64,000 bases of DNA, taken from NCBI RefSeq assembly GCF_016802725.1, contig NC_052665.1, forward strand, positions 11,187,501-11,251,500, given 5' to 3'. The notes under the pieces are model-generated. The model was not told where the DNA came from. It saw nothing but the letters and a program-made list of their open reading frames with translations, and ran no database searches. Numbering within the stretch: position 1 is the stretch's first letter; the number at the start of each line of letters is the position of its first letter. The stretch comes from Solenopsis invicta (Eukaryota > Arthropoda > Insecta > Hymenoptera > Formicidae). The position numbers were made by a program, and so were the translations under genes. Of this stretch, positions 1 to 11,800 are shown in pieces.

Positions 1-160
1 TCATCGAGAGTCGGTAAAGTAGAAAGTGAATAAAACGGGGTAAGTACTAGAATGCTTTCTCATACCTCCTTACTCTGCATGATCTCCTCTTTACTCTGCA
101 TGATCAGGAGCCATTTCTCGAGCCCGGATTTTTTCCCGGATTCTAACCTCAATAGTCGTC
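1..160. repeat. Flanking direct repeat, copy 1
   Basis: The first 50 bases recur almost exactly at 3540-3589. The similarity resumes at about 4080-4160, after a MITE that is present only in the second copy (shared pieces include CATACCTC, CTCTGCATGAT and ATTTCTCGA). The copies bracket the decayed kinase, which suggests a tandem segmental duplication. Copy 1 also has a local duplication of CTCTGCATGATC. It starts at the window edge and may extend left. Confidence 0.8.
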
Positions 161-1400
161 AACTTTTGTGCTTGATATCTCGATTCTCGGGGCGGAGCAA
201 CAGTTTTTTCTGCTAGATTCGTTTGTTTCATGTGAAAACGCGTTGAATTAGCCTAATTTCGTCAAAATCGAAGATGCTGGTGGTATTTTGAATATTTATC
301 ATTAACCATTACCTCTTTAACTTTTTATTTTTTTAGTTCTAAGAATTAATCTAAAAAAGACCATCGAAGCGTTAAAACAAACTTGGTCGATCAAACTTGC
401 TGTTAATCTGCCAGCAGTTTGCTTGAAAGATGCATATGCCAAACTTATTTTTATATTTCTTATTGATTCTTCAGAAAATTGCAAGATGGAAAATTATTCT
501 AGTTAAATAAATGATATTTTTTCTAAATTATATTCGTGCTATGCATCGTATATCAAAGTCATCAATTTATGCATTTGTATAAAAATGTATATATCGCAAA
601 GGTTTGAAATATTTTATATGATAAATATATCCTTCATGCAATTTTTATGTAAAAAATTGCGTCAGATATGTGTAAAACTGTACTTTATTATAATGTAAAA
701 TTTTAATTTTTTTAGTTAAAGTGGGGACAATGCATCTCGCTTTAGTTTTTTATTGTTTTATGTGAAAGTTATTTCAATTTTTTAGGGTAATTAAAGAGGA
801 AATATATTTTCAGATATATCTGTTCCATGTATTTTGACTGCTTATTGGATATATTTTCTGATATAACTCTTTTTAAACTGCAAATAAAACACAAATATGA
901 TGGTTTGGAATATTCTCACTTTTAATTTAATAAAAGTGATATTACTAATTCTTATTCGATCATAACTGTGTTATATGACCGAAAGTAACGGCGCGCGGTT
1001 TGGTTGAGTCTGAGAAAGTATATAAAATCACACGTATATATATATAAACACTAAGATCTAGCTATGACCGAATAGGCCTTCTTATTTGAAATTGTCATAT
1101 ATTTTCGTTTTTTTTTCTCTGGACATGAATCATTATAAAGATATCCTCTCTAATATTTTTTAGACATCTTTGCTGATCAATTTTTTTTTATAAGTTTTAA
1201 TATGAAGGTATGAATCCTTATTTAGGTTCATTTATGTGAAGCATAAGGCATACAAAATCCAGATCTAGGTATTCTTCAAAACCATCAAGTAGTTATAGTT
1301 CGGTCCTTGTGGCGCGGTGTGGTTGATGCTTTAAGGTAAAAGTTTTGTTTAACAAGCTTCCAACAAAGCTCTTGATTTACACAAAAATGAATCGTTCTAG

Positions 1401-2822
1401 GGAGGATTTTATAAACGACATGCACATCTTGGCTGAAATACGGGACGTCAATATCGCCAGGATAATTACGATCGTTGAGCAGGAACCTTTTAGTGCCATT
1501 TTTGAATATGGAGAACTCGGAGATCTGTCAAGTTTTCTAAAAAGTTGCGATCGCGACGCGCCGATAAGGTAAGAATGCAATGGTGATTTGATCGAGGATT
1601 TCTTCTATTTTCTCTACAGGCTCTTACGCGATGATAAATTTTGCAGTTACGAATGCTCCTTAAATCGACACAAATTGTTTCGGGTATGAAGTACCTTGAA
1701 AGTTTGAACGTACCGCATTGCGATCTAGCAGTCAGGTAACGTTTGTTATACATATTTAATAATAAAACATACATAAGATTAAATTGACAATCAATTTAAT
1801 AATAATAATATGCTAACGAAGTGGCCAAGACACCTGCTCTGGAAAGTCGAGAAGTCTTAGGTTCAATCGTTAACTGAGATGTGATTTTTAGCAACAAAAA
1901 TTCTTAACAATATTTGAAGAGGGAAGAGTTTCTTACTGTATCATTGTTATATCGGATGTTTGTTAGCATCATTATATAATGAAATTGATAGAGAGAAAAT
2001 ATATAAAATCACAAGAAATATCACTAAAATCCAACTATGATTGTTAAGACTGTTTAATTAATTGTATTTTCACATAGTGGTCTGTGTTCTTTTATCATGT
2101 ACACTATATCAATATATTTTGCAGAAATTGCATCGTTTGTAAAGATCTGCTAATTTGATCAGGCTATGTACTGCAGTAAATACGATGGCTAGTATTACGT
2201 CAACGAATATTATGCAAAGATACCATTACGTTGGATGGCATGGGAAGCGGTCCTATCGGTAATTATTTTGTCTTGTAATTGAAAGATTCTAAAAAAGAAA
2301 AGAATTTATCTTTGTTGCATTGCATTGTTTGTCTAGTGTTTAGTCTTTAGTTATTTATAGACCTTTTAGTTTTAAAAATAGCAATATACAATAATCTAAC
2401 AGATTGTTTCGCGAGAAGATAAAATATTCCGTTTAACAAAATTGAGATCATTTGGTTGACATTATTCAAAAATTTTGTATCTCTTATGAATCAACTTGAG
2501 AATATTTTTTCTTTATGTTTAGGAAAAACAAAGTTGTCAGTCCGACGTTTGGTCATACGGCGTGACAGTTTGGGAAGTGCTGACGCGTTGCGAAGACATA
2601 CCGTACGCTGACCTGACCTCAGAACAGGTGTTAGAGAACTGCGGCCTCTAGTACTCGTTAAACAACGGCAGTAAGAAGAAACGTCCGCGGATCCTCGAGC
2701 AACCAATGTTCTGCGCAGATGATCTGTACCGGTTGATGCTACGATGTTGGTGCAAACTTGCGGAGGATCGGCCTAGTTTCCAGGAGATTTACTGCTACCT
2801 CAAGAAGCTGACTCTGGATTAA
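1401..2822 (+). pseudogene. Decayed DDR-like receptor tyrosine kinase fragment
   Basis: Four exon-like blocks (about 1401-1570, 1647-1735, 2125-2258, 2523-2822) with intact GT/AG borders encode pieces of a tyrosine kinase domain in order: the region around EDFINDMHILAEIRDVNIAR, then FEYGELGDLSSFL, TQIVSGMKYLESLNVPHCDL, PLRWMAWEAVL, SDVWSYGVTVWEVLTR and RPSFQEIYCYLKKL. The pattern (GDLxxFL, SGMKYL, RWMxWE, DVWxxGVTxWE, NRPSFQEI) is closest to discoidin domain receptors, which are collagen-sensing kinases. Lesions visible: the HRD motif reads HCD; the DFG motif is missing and the block where it should be contains a stop; a stop precedes YYVN in the activation loop; a TAG follows ENCG; exon 1 to 2 and exon 3 to 4 joins are out of frame. 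No glycine-rich loop, transmembrane or discoidin domain was seen upstream. I read it as a dead duplicate rather than a working gene. The DDR assignment rests on motif memory, not alignment. Confidence 0.75.
1812..1880 (+). repeat. Possible tRNA-derived SINE fragment
   Basis: GTGGCCAAGAC (about 1821) resembles a pol III A box and AGGTTCAATCG (about 1859) a B box, spaced as in a leucine or serine tRNA. The sequence does not close into a clean acceptor stem, so it is more likely a tRNA-derived repeat than a working tRNA. It lies between kinase exon blocks 2 and 3. Confidence 0.35.
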
Positions 2823-2883
2823 GTGTGTGTGCAAATGCAAATGCATCTCTGCCGAAAGAACATACGAAAAACGACCCATACTT

Positions 2884-2931
2884 CAGCAGCAGCAGCAGGA
2901 GCAGCAGCAGCCGCAGCGACAGCGACAGCGA

Positions 2932-2962
<31 letters not shown>

Positions 2963-2967
2963 GCGGA
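2884..2967 (+). repeat. CAG/CGG trinucleotide-rich tract
   Basis: Imperfect CAG repeats grade into CGACAG and then CGG repeats just after the stop of the decayed kinase. In one frame this would read as polyglutamine and arginine, in another as serine/aspartate then polyglycine. No coding exon is supported here. Confidence 0.8.
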
Positions 2968-3117
2968 CCAAATCAATTACAATCAGCTAAGAAGCATCCT
3001 GATTTCTTTTTTCATCACTTTCGCAGATGACTCGAACTAATCGAGCGAATTGAATTAAATCGTGAAGTCGTGAATGCCTAAACACACCAACGTGGGATGC
3101 TCTCAGGCCAGCCATCA

Positions 3118-3350
3118 TATTGGCCTAGTTTACACCGAGTACTTGATACGCGTACTAACTTGTAACTTTTTATTAAATTATCTTGCTTTCGACGATGCGT
3201 GTATACATGATACATATATTTAATTATCTCAATTTATATTGTACCAACTTAGTATACTGTTCTTTAAATTTATTGCCGAAATTGAGATAATTTAATAGAA
3301 AATTACTAGTTAGTACGTGTATCAAGTACTCGGTGTAAACTAGGCCAATA
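3118..3350. mobile_element. Mariner-type MITE with about 70 bp inverted repeats
   Basis: TTGGCCTAGTTTACACCGAG at 3120 is repeated in reverse complement ending at 3348. The arms stay similar for about 65-75 bp and are flanked on both sides by TA, the target duplication of Tc1/mariner elements. There is no transposase inside, so it is non-autonomous. Confidence 0.85.
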
Positions 3351-3539
3351 TTAGGTTTGTTCGAGTTGTTTGAAATCCCCAAAAATTTTTGCACTCGAGA
3401 TGAGATAAATATATATTCGATCGTAAGAAAGAGAGAGACGACAAAGAAATTCAAAAAAGGCAGCAACACGAACAGGCCTACTGTTACAACCGGTATTGGC
3501 AATAGATAATCATAACACACTCGATTATTTTCGGCGCCA

Positions 3540-4160
3540 TCATCGAGAGTCGGTAAAGTAGAAAGTGAATAAAACGGGGTAAGTACTAGCATCGACGAGA
3601 GACTATTAAAGACCGCTAACCTTACGGGAGTTTGTGTGACTGTTAAATTTTTAATGATAAACTGACAATACAGTACTAATTTTATAATTTATTGTTATCT
3701 TAAAGTTTCATAGATATGCTTATGTATTTGTAACCCAAAAATTCTCGATTTTTATTAAAAATTGCAGTTTTGATGTTAACATCCAAGTTTGATTATCGAC
3801 AGAGATAATAACTGATCAAAAAAAATTACAATTTAAAGCAATATACAATGATATTATTAAATATAAGTATGCATATTTGCTTATGAAGTATTTGTATAAT
3901 AAAAAAATCAAGATTTTAATAACGTATTACTCAAATATTTGTATTAACAATCATATAGTCGATAACGTCATCGCTCTTCAATTACCGCCGGGCCCCTGGG
4001 GCCCCAGTGACGATCTCGAAAATTTACCCAGGGTTGACGGTCTTTAATAGTCTCTCGTCGGTGGTACCAGTTTACTTCCGCATACCTCTTTGCTCTGCAT
4101 GATTTCCACGTATCAGAAGTAATTTCTCGAACCCGAAATCCCGGACTTCTTCCTGGAATG
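3540..4160. repeat. Flanking direct repeat, copy 2, split by a MITE
   Basis: Left part 3540-3591 matches positions 1-52. Right part about 4080-4160 matches about 60-145. The 468 bp between is a terminal-inverted-repeat element absent from copy 1, so copy 1 acts as the empty site and the insertion post-dates the duplication. Confidence 0.75.
3593..4060. mobile_element. MITE with CGACGAGAGACTATTAAAGACCG ends
   Basis: The left end at 3593 and the reverse complement of the right end at 4060 share a 20-plus bp inverted repeat (core GAGAGACTATTAAAGACCG) that continues more weakly for another 10 bp. Length is 468 bp with no coding capacity. The matching site in the first flanking-repeat copy is empty. 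I could not define a target-site duplication by eye. Confidence 0.8.
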
Positions 4161-4561
4161 ACTGCAAATTGAACTCTCTCCTAACCTATCTTATAATACG
4201 GAATTAATCTTTTGGCTGTTTTTATGACCTCTCCAGCACGTCAGCGAATGCGGAATGTTTCTTGTTATTATTTAATAATAATTTAATATTCAATAATATA
4301 CATCCTTATTCAAAATATACAGATTAAATGTAAAAATATGGCGAGACGTTATAACCTTTTTATCTAATCTTAATTTTTGACATAAGACTGTAAGAGAATC
4401 CTAGAAAATAAATACAGAATAGGCTAATACAACAAACCGATCTACTTATTATTTAATTTAAAAATAAAATTCAATTTTTATTATGTCTATACATACATAT
4501 CCAAATAAATGACGTAAGAATACATATATGTGTATTTTAATTGTTTGGAATTCTGAGACGG

Positions 4562-4720
4562 TATTATACAGAATATTCATTAATGATTGTACCCACTTTT
4601 TACCATAGGAGCATGATTTACCGACGGATATGTATTTTTAACATATTATATTGGAAATAACAAATGCGTGTTTCTATGGTAAAACGTGGGGACAACCATT
4701 AATGAACACCCTGTATAATA
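4562..4720. mobile_element. Short MITE with TATTATACAG..CATTAATG ends
   Basis: A 159 bp element. Its left end (TATACAG, then TTCATTAATG, then ACCCACTTTTTACCATAG) is mirrored at the right end with about 85-90 % identity over some 48 bp. A lone relative of the end sequence is found at about 60893-60935. Confidence 0.85.
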
Positions 4721-5459
4721 GAAAAACAAAAAATATGGAAGGAATTGTTACAATAAAGTATCACAAAAACTAAAATTTGTATAAGTTTGTATTATTTTAG
4801 GAATTCTATTATTTAACAATAATTTAATATTAAATAAAATATTAAATACATCTTTGGACTGATGGCAGAAAACGAGCTTTCATCTGAACACGGCCTTACA
4901 TCATGCTCGAATCAACGGTCTCCATTTCAAGTAACGTAAATTCTTGTAAACTCAGCCCTGCTCAGCTCTCTTTAATATACTTTATCGATGCTCCTGTGTG
5001 TGACATATATACATGTATATGTATGTACATATACATATATATATCTTTCAATGGTTCCATGCCACGTTGGCAGTTTAGCGCTGCGCGCTATTATGATTAT
5101 TCATAGAAAAGGCGTTTACCCCAACGGTCTACGTACTAATATTTCTAATTATTGAAAATGTGAAGACGCCGATGTAACCAAGTGCCGAAAGCGTTGTGAA
5201 AAATTTTCTGACAGTTTCCAAGTGTGCGTTCGGTGACGAGCTGCAGGGTGGGGCGAGGATAAAAGTAAAAGAGCCCGGGCTGCCTCGTTGGCGAGCTTCC
5301 TCGCCTTTTCCACGACCTCACGTCAATCTGCGATGATCGCACGCATCGTTAAGTGCTGACTGGTGCAACAACAAGTCTCTGTTAGTGTTTTGTTTTAGCA
5401 GCGGCGTACGATAGTGAAAACGGTTGTGTCTAATTGTAAATTTTGTATGTTAGACAGTG
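4721..5459 (+). promoter_or_regulatory. CrebA upstream region and probable 5' UTR
   Basis: No protein gene is visible. The stretch turns GC-richer from about 5160 and includes a TATA-like GGATAAAAGTAAAAG near 5257, followed by about 180 bases of probable 5' UTR up to the CrebA start codon. The core promoter position is inferred from this box and the distance to the ATG only. Confidence 0.4.
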
Positions 5460-8400
5460 ATGTCGTCAGACATGAACCTGTTTGATTTTCTGGACGACAC
5501 GTTTCTCAAAGGGGACGTTAAGGATGAGCTGTTCATTGACCACAATTACAGCGACGTCATCACGGTGAGTTTCCTAGATTTTCCTGTAATTCCAGTTGTA
5601 ATCTAACGCGTTTCTTTCGTCACTGTGTGTGGATGACTTGTACTTTACCAACATATTTTAATCTTTAGTCAAAATAGATCCAACACATAATTTATGATGT
5701 TGAAAAAAGATGTAAGCTTAGTGTTGAAATTGATTGAATTTACCTAATAATCTATTGAAAAATCTATTATGGATTTGATATTAATTTATATTGTTTTTAG
5801 GTATGTTAATGCACAATGATTGGGAATACAGTGACTACTGTAAACTGTTGTATAGAGACAGTCGCACTGTATTATTTGACAAAAATGCTTGCAACCTTGT
5901 TGGATTCAAAATATTCAGTCCTACAAAATTTTTATGTCTTCTACCGTTTAGTCGTGTAATGAAAAAAAAAAGAGGGAAGGGCTTACATTTAATCTTGTGA
6001 CACTAGTTTACATGGAATGTTTTGTTGAATAACGTTTTACCGTTACTTGCTGACTAAATGCATGTTTTGTAAGAGCGTTTTGCTTGATTAGACACTTCTC
6101 ATTGCTAGAGTAAGTAAAGCTGTTACAAATCAATATTCACTGCTGTGTGCAACTCTATAAGGTCGATAATCAGAATTATTGAAGGCAAATTGTCAGTTTT
6201 TATTTAGATCAAAAGATACTAACAATCAGATAAATATAAAGGAGAATTTTTTGATTGATCAATGAATTAAGAAACTCATCTATATTTCATAGAAAAAACT
6301 GATATCTAGAAGAGTTTCTATTGAAAAGTTTTATAGCAGTATATTTTGTCACATTCCATTTCTTATTTAGTTCACTCAAGTTTCTTGTAATAAAATCAGC
6401 TGTGAATATATAGGAGACCTACTTAAATATACTTTCCATAAACCTAAAGTAGAAAATAATTTTCATCTGTTACGTATTACAATATATAAGTTACTTGCCT
6501 GTTTAACTATCATAAGTGATAAGAAAAATTTTAGCATTAGTTATTTCAACAAATAATATACTTGACAAATGTTGCAACTGCTCAAAATTGTAATTTCAGT
6601 GATCATCGCAGCATTGTCTTTGTTTATCACTAAAATCTCCATATATACAATAATTTATTGATAAATCTTAGCACCTGTAAAATTTTAATGTATGGTAACA
6701 TATGGCACTGAAGCACACCATGTGCTCTTATGTACAGGCATCTGAAGTAGAATTTCTTATTTATTTACTTACATTTATTGTTTACTATATCATTTCTATC
6801 ACAATACTATAGTTGAGCTCACTTTAAACAATCTAAAATTTTTATTAGAATTTAAAGTGGAACTTTATTCATAACTTAATGCTGTGTAAATTATAAACAC
6901 ATTTTATATATTTTGCATATGATGTTTCTAAATTTTTTAGAAATCTTTATATTACAGAATATTATAAATGAAATTCTGCTAGGAATTACAGATAGTTTGA
7001 AATTCAAGAAATTTTAAAGTCATTATCAACCTGTCATTTAAAATAGCGATAACACTCTGACAATAATAACTTTAATGCGACATTCTTTTAAAAACTAGGT
7101 CGTAGTGTTTCTCGTTAGGAATTGTTAAAAAAATAGCGTCGCAAATGCAAATAATGTATTTTTCAGAGATAGTTTTACCGGCGTCGCTTTTAACATATGG
7201 TGCGCCAACTACCCACGTGGTTTCGCGAATAACCTCGGTCCCGAGTCGCTGATTGCGACAAACGGAATCCTACCATATTGTAGCTATCCTATCACTCGAC
7301 CGACGATTGCTCAGGCCCAGACGATTTAAAATGAATTTCTTCTATCAAAATCATACATGAGTTAAATGTGATTAAACAGAGAACCGGGAGTAAACATTTT
7401 GGCGTCCGAGGCGAACGATAAAAATGTATCTCTCTTACTAGAAACAAAAAATATATTTCTTTTACAATATGCAAAATTAATAAAAAATAATATTAATTGT
7501 AATTTCTTATATTTTACGAATTTGTTAGTGATATTTAATATATTAATCAAATATATTAATTAATTAAATTAATGTATTAATTTAATACATAATTTAAACA
7601 TAATCACAGTACATTGCAATATGCAGATGAAGGCACGTATTCAGAAAACGTTTATAGAGATGTTAGTGCAGTTTTTCATCATTCTATCTATGTGTTGTGT
7701 CTAATGAACAATGAAATAGACTGTCGCAAAAGCGTGCTATCATCTTTATAAGCGTGTTCTGAATACAGTACATGTTATAAATGAATGAAGAGAAAGTTAC
7801 TAAAGTAGCGGAATGAGAGTGTATAGTATATTTATATTTTATATTTATATAAATATGATAGATGGTATAATTATAGGAATTTACAGAAAATACATTTTTT
7901 AATTTAAAGTAATACTTTTCGTGCTTTGATCGTCGCAAAATAGACGTCAATTATTTTGTCAAAATTTATATCCTTACAAATTTCATCTTCAATTTAAAGA
8001 ATATTTAAAACTTTATTTAAAATTTTATTAACTTAGCGATGATCTTAAATAATTGTTTAACGAATTAATTAAAATAAATAGGAATTTATGTTGCCATGTC
8101 TGTGTCCCTTCAAATTTTTCACATGAGACAAGTGCCTCGTTCGCCACACTCTAGTTCCGGCTTTGCAAAATGCTGCATCAGCACGTGATAGATGAGTAAT
8201 TGGCATCTTATGTTTGAAACGCAATACTGGATAAGTTTAATGACAACGATAATTTTCATTATTTGTTATGCTTCAAAGTTTTTTTTTATCTATTGTTTTT
8301 TTTTCGTTCACGGTCGCTTCCTAATAACGTAATTCATATAAATTGCCCATCAATTTAGATTAACTTTGGTATCGGTCTACTCTCCTTATCTCTTTCTATT

Positions 8401-8817
8401 TTTAATTATTAGAAAATGATAATGCGTAAATTAAACCGAAATTAAAGTTAGTCATTGGAAGTGGTACAAAAAAAATTTGTAGCTTGTTTATAAATAATTT
8501 TTGGACCCCCGTTTTTGATGTCACGTCCACGTGATTAATTCACGTTCATTGATTAATCGGAAAAATTTTTCTCCACTTCTTTTCGAGCGCGTTTAAACCA
8601 GAAATTGAGAACCCGGCCGGTCTTCGACGCGGCGAATGACCTTTGTACGGGTACCGTTATGTTACGGAATTTCTTCGTAACCGCATCTTAACGCTCTACC
8701 TCGCACGCGCACCAGTATGAATTTATATTATAATTTTCTTTTTTTCCCCATGCTTATGTATTGCTCACACATTAATAAAAGCTAAGTTAGCAGCGAAATT
8801 ATGTGCATTATTATTAA

Positions 8818-8860
<43 letters not shown>

Positions 8861-11800
8861 ATTAAAACATATATATATATATATATATCTGATAATAACT
8901 TTGTTACGTTGAGATTTGATAAGAGGAGAAATAATTTTGTCTTTCTGAAAAATATTCCCCTGATAAGACCTGATATCTCGCTTCGTCGCATCCCTATCAA
9001 TATTTAACGATAATACGCATTTGGTAAATGAGATGAAACATGCACTCGATTATGTAAGCCAAGGCTTTTTTTCATTTATTTTGCTGTTCTTTAGACTTTT
9101 TTTTTTAAACGATCAATCGCATTATGCGCAAATGCCACTTTGCTGCGTAAAATCTGCTTAATACGCATAATCACTACCCAATGACTTACAAAACTCGTCT
9201 TTTATTCCCCCTTTTTTTCATTTATATCCTAATTTTACATCAACGCATTTAAGAAAAGAGAAAAAGAGTATACGGTGTGGTTCAGTTTATAAATAACTTG
9301 TCGAACTTCCACGTGCAAATTTACTAGTTTAATTGTACTGATTGAATTGAATTGAATTGTACTGACGCGGTATACATAAAGCATGTACGTTTACTGTTGA
9401 AAAATGAGATCATCAAACACAGATGATGTTTATGTGATATTCCAGGCAGAGGAATGCCCAACGAATCCCGACGACCTGTTCGCTTCGATCTTGAAGATGG
9501 AGGAGGACCCGCTCGACTTCAACCTGATAGGAAAGGATTTGGAGACGATCGCGTCATCCTCATCGGATAGCGGACTTTCTAGCGCGCTGAGCCTTTCCTA
9601 CGAACAGCAATTGAGTCCATTCCTGTCGAGGCCGGACAACAATGAGGAAGAGGAGCTTGGCAATTCCGACTTGAACAGTCCGCAGGATTTTATGGATTTC
9701 GAGCCTGCGGCCAGCCCGTCCTTAGGCAGCGTAGATAGCCCTGTTAGATCAGTCATGAGCTCGAATATCGGTTCACCGACCACTGATGTGACCGAAGAAA
9801 TGGATTACGAGCAATCTTTAGTTGCTATTGTTACGCCAAACAATACCATGCCAAGCCTGAATACTAGTGTCCCTACGGAACAACCGGTCATCTCTACCGG
9901 TAAAATTATCTTATCGTTTTTTAGGAAAATATGTGAATATCTATGATACGTAACAATGATGAATTAAACGCAAGGTTTCGGAAAATGCCATTGAATAACG
10001 TACCTACCATTCTGACTAGCATGACGCAATTTTAGCTTTGATAACATGTTTGCTACTCACAAATTACCTTGTACATATGCTCAAGACACATTTTCGTATC
10101 TGAATTAATATTCATTGCTTATACAAGTATAAAAAAAATTCTTCAATAATTCTTACATAATTTAACATTTTTAGAAAATATTTGTATTGTTTATTTAAAA
10201 AAAAAACGTGTACATGAATGTTGTAACATGAATGTTGTAACTAATTTTAATGCTCTGAGTTTTTCAAAGAAAAGAAATGCGCTGGATCATTTGTGTCGAA
10301 TTACGTGTACAAAAGAATAATTATAAAAAAAATAGACTATTTTGTTACCTCTAACATCTATATAGAAATTCAATTTGTATGAAAAGATAAGATTTTCATA
10401 TAGATTTTTATATTGTACAGATTCAACACCTAAACAGCAAGTGCAACTTACACCACAAGAAAACACCGTAAACATTCGCAATCTGACATGTAATGGAAAG
10501 CGAAATGTTCGACAATTGATACGCGTCACTCCAATGGGTTCCGTTAATCCGCGATCTATCCTGTTGCCAGTAAATCTGAAAGACATGAAGGAAGTCCGAA
10601 CTATTAAAATTATGACAACACCAGCGAAAAATTTAAAAGGCTTCAAGATCAATCAAGCAAACATTATCAATAAACCAATTCAAGTACGTAATATGTGCAA
10701 TGTAATATCTAAAAAAACTAAAGAATTTTAGGGACTTATTTATATCTAAGCATCCATTAAATTATATAATCATGATACATATTTGTTAAATGTTTATATC
10801 TTAAAACCATCAGAGATTCTTCTAATGATAAAGATTCAGAAATCATTATTTATTATAACTTTCTTACAATTATACCTCAAATTTCAATTTTATCTAAAAT
10901 TAACTAATAGTATTATCATTTGTTTGATTCGTCGAAATTTAATTTGCAAAAAGCCGTTTTTAATTTCATTTACAACTTAAAAATAATTGATTTAAAATAT
11001 ATTACGAAGAAATTAATTATAAAACTTTGCTAAAGAATTTGAAAGAGTAAATTAAAAACAATTGTCTTGCGGATGTAGTTGAGGGTTAAAAATGACTTTT
11101 TCATAATCAGATGACTATCAAACAAGAGGATTCCAGCAGTGATAAAGGTAGCAATTCCAGTGATGAAGTGACATCGGAAACAGACTCGACTTACCCACGA
11201 CTAAAGTTAAATGCCGAGGAGAAGCGATTATTGCAAAAAGAGGGCATTACATTGCCTAGTCATTATCCTTTGACAAAGCACGAGGAGCGTGAATTAAAGA
11301 GAATCAGACGCAAGATCCGTAATAAGATATCCGCGCAGGATTCTCGTAAGAGGAAAAAGGAGTATGTGGATGGTTTGGAAGATCGCGTGAAAAAGTGTAC
11401 ACAGGAGAATGAAACTTTAATAAAACGCATCAAAGCTTTACAGTCTCAGAATCAGAGTCTCGCCGGTCAATTAAAGAGACTACAAGCGCTCATACAAAAG
11501 AGCAACAAGAGCGCTCAGCCGGCAACTTGTCTGATGGTTTTGCTGCTTTCGTTAGCTCTTGTCGCTTTACCGAATTTGCGACCACATTCCAATAACAATA
11601 ATGATTTAACACAAGAGCAGGAACAACCAGAGAAAACATCACTCGCAGGTAACTTTTGTCATTCTTTTAGAAAAATATTTTTTATATAACATTTTCACGT
11701 TTCGTTAAGAAATTGTGCTGCTTATTTAAATGTAGTATACAATTACATCATGACATTTAGACATGAGTCATTAGACATTTTAGTGCAAACTTGAGAGTAT

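Noticed and set aside
2825..3040. 71-residue frame with Ser and Gly runs
   Set aside because: It is produced by the CAG/CGG repeat beyond the stop of a dead kinase.
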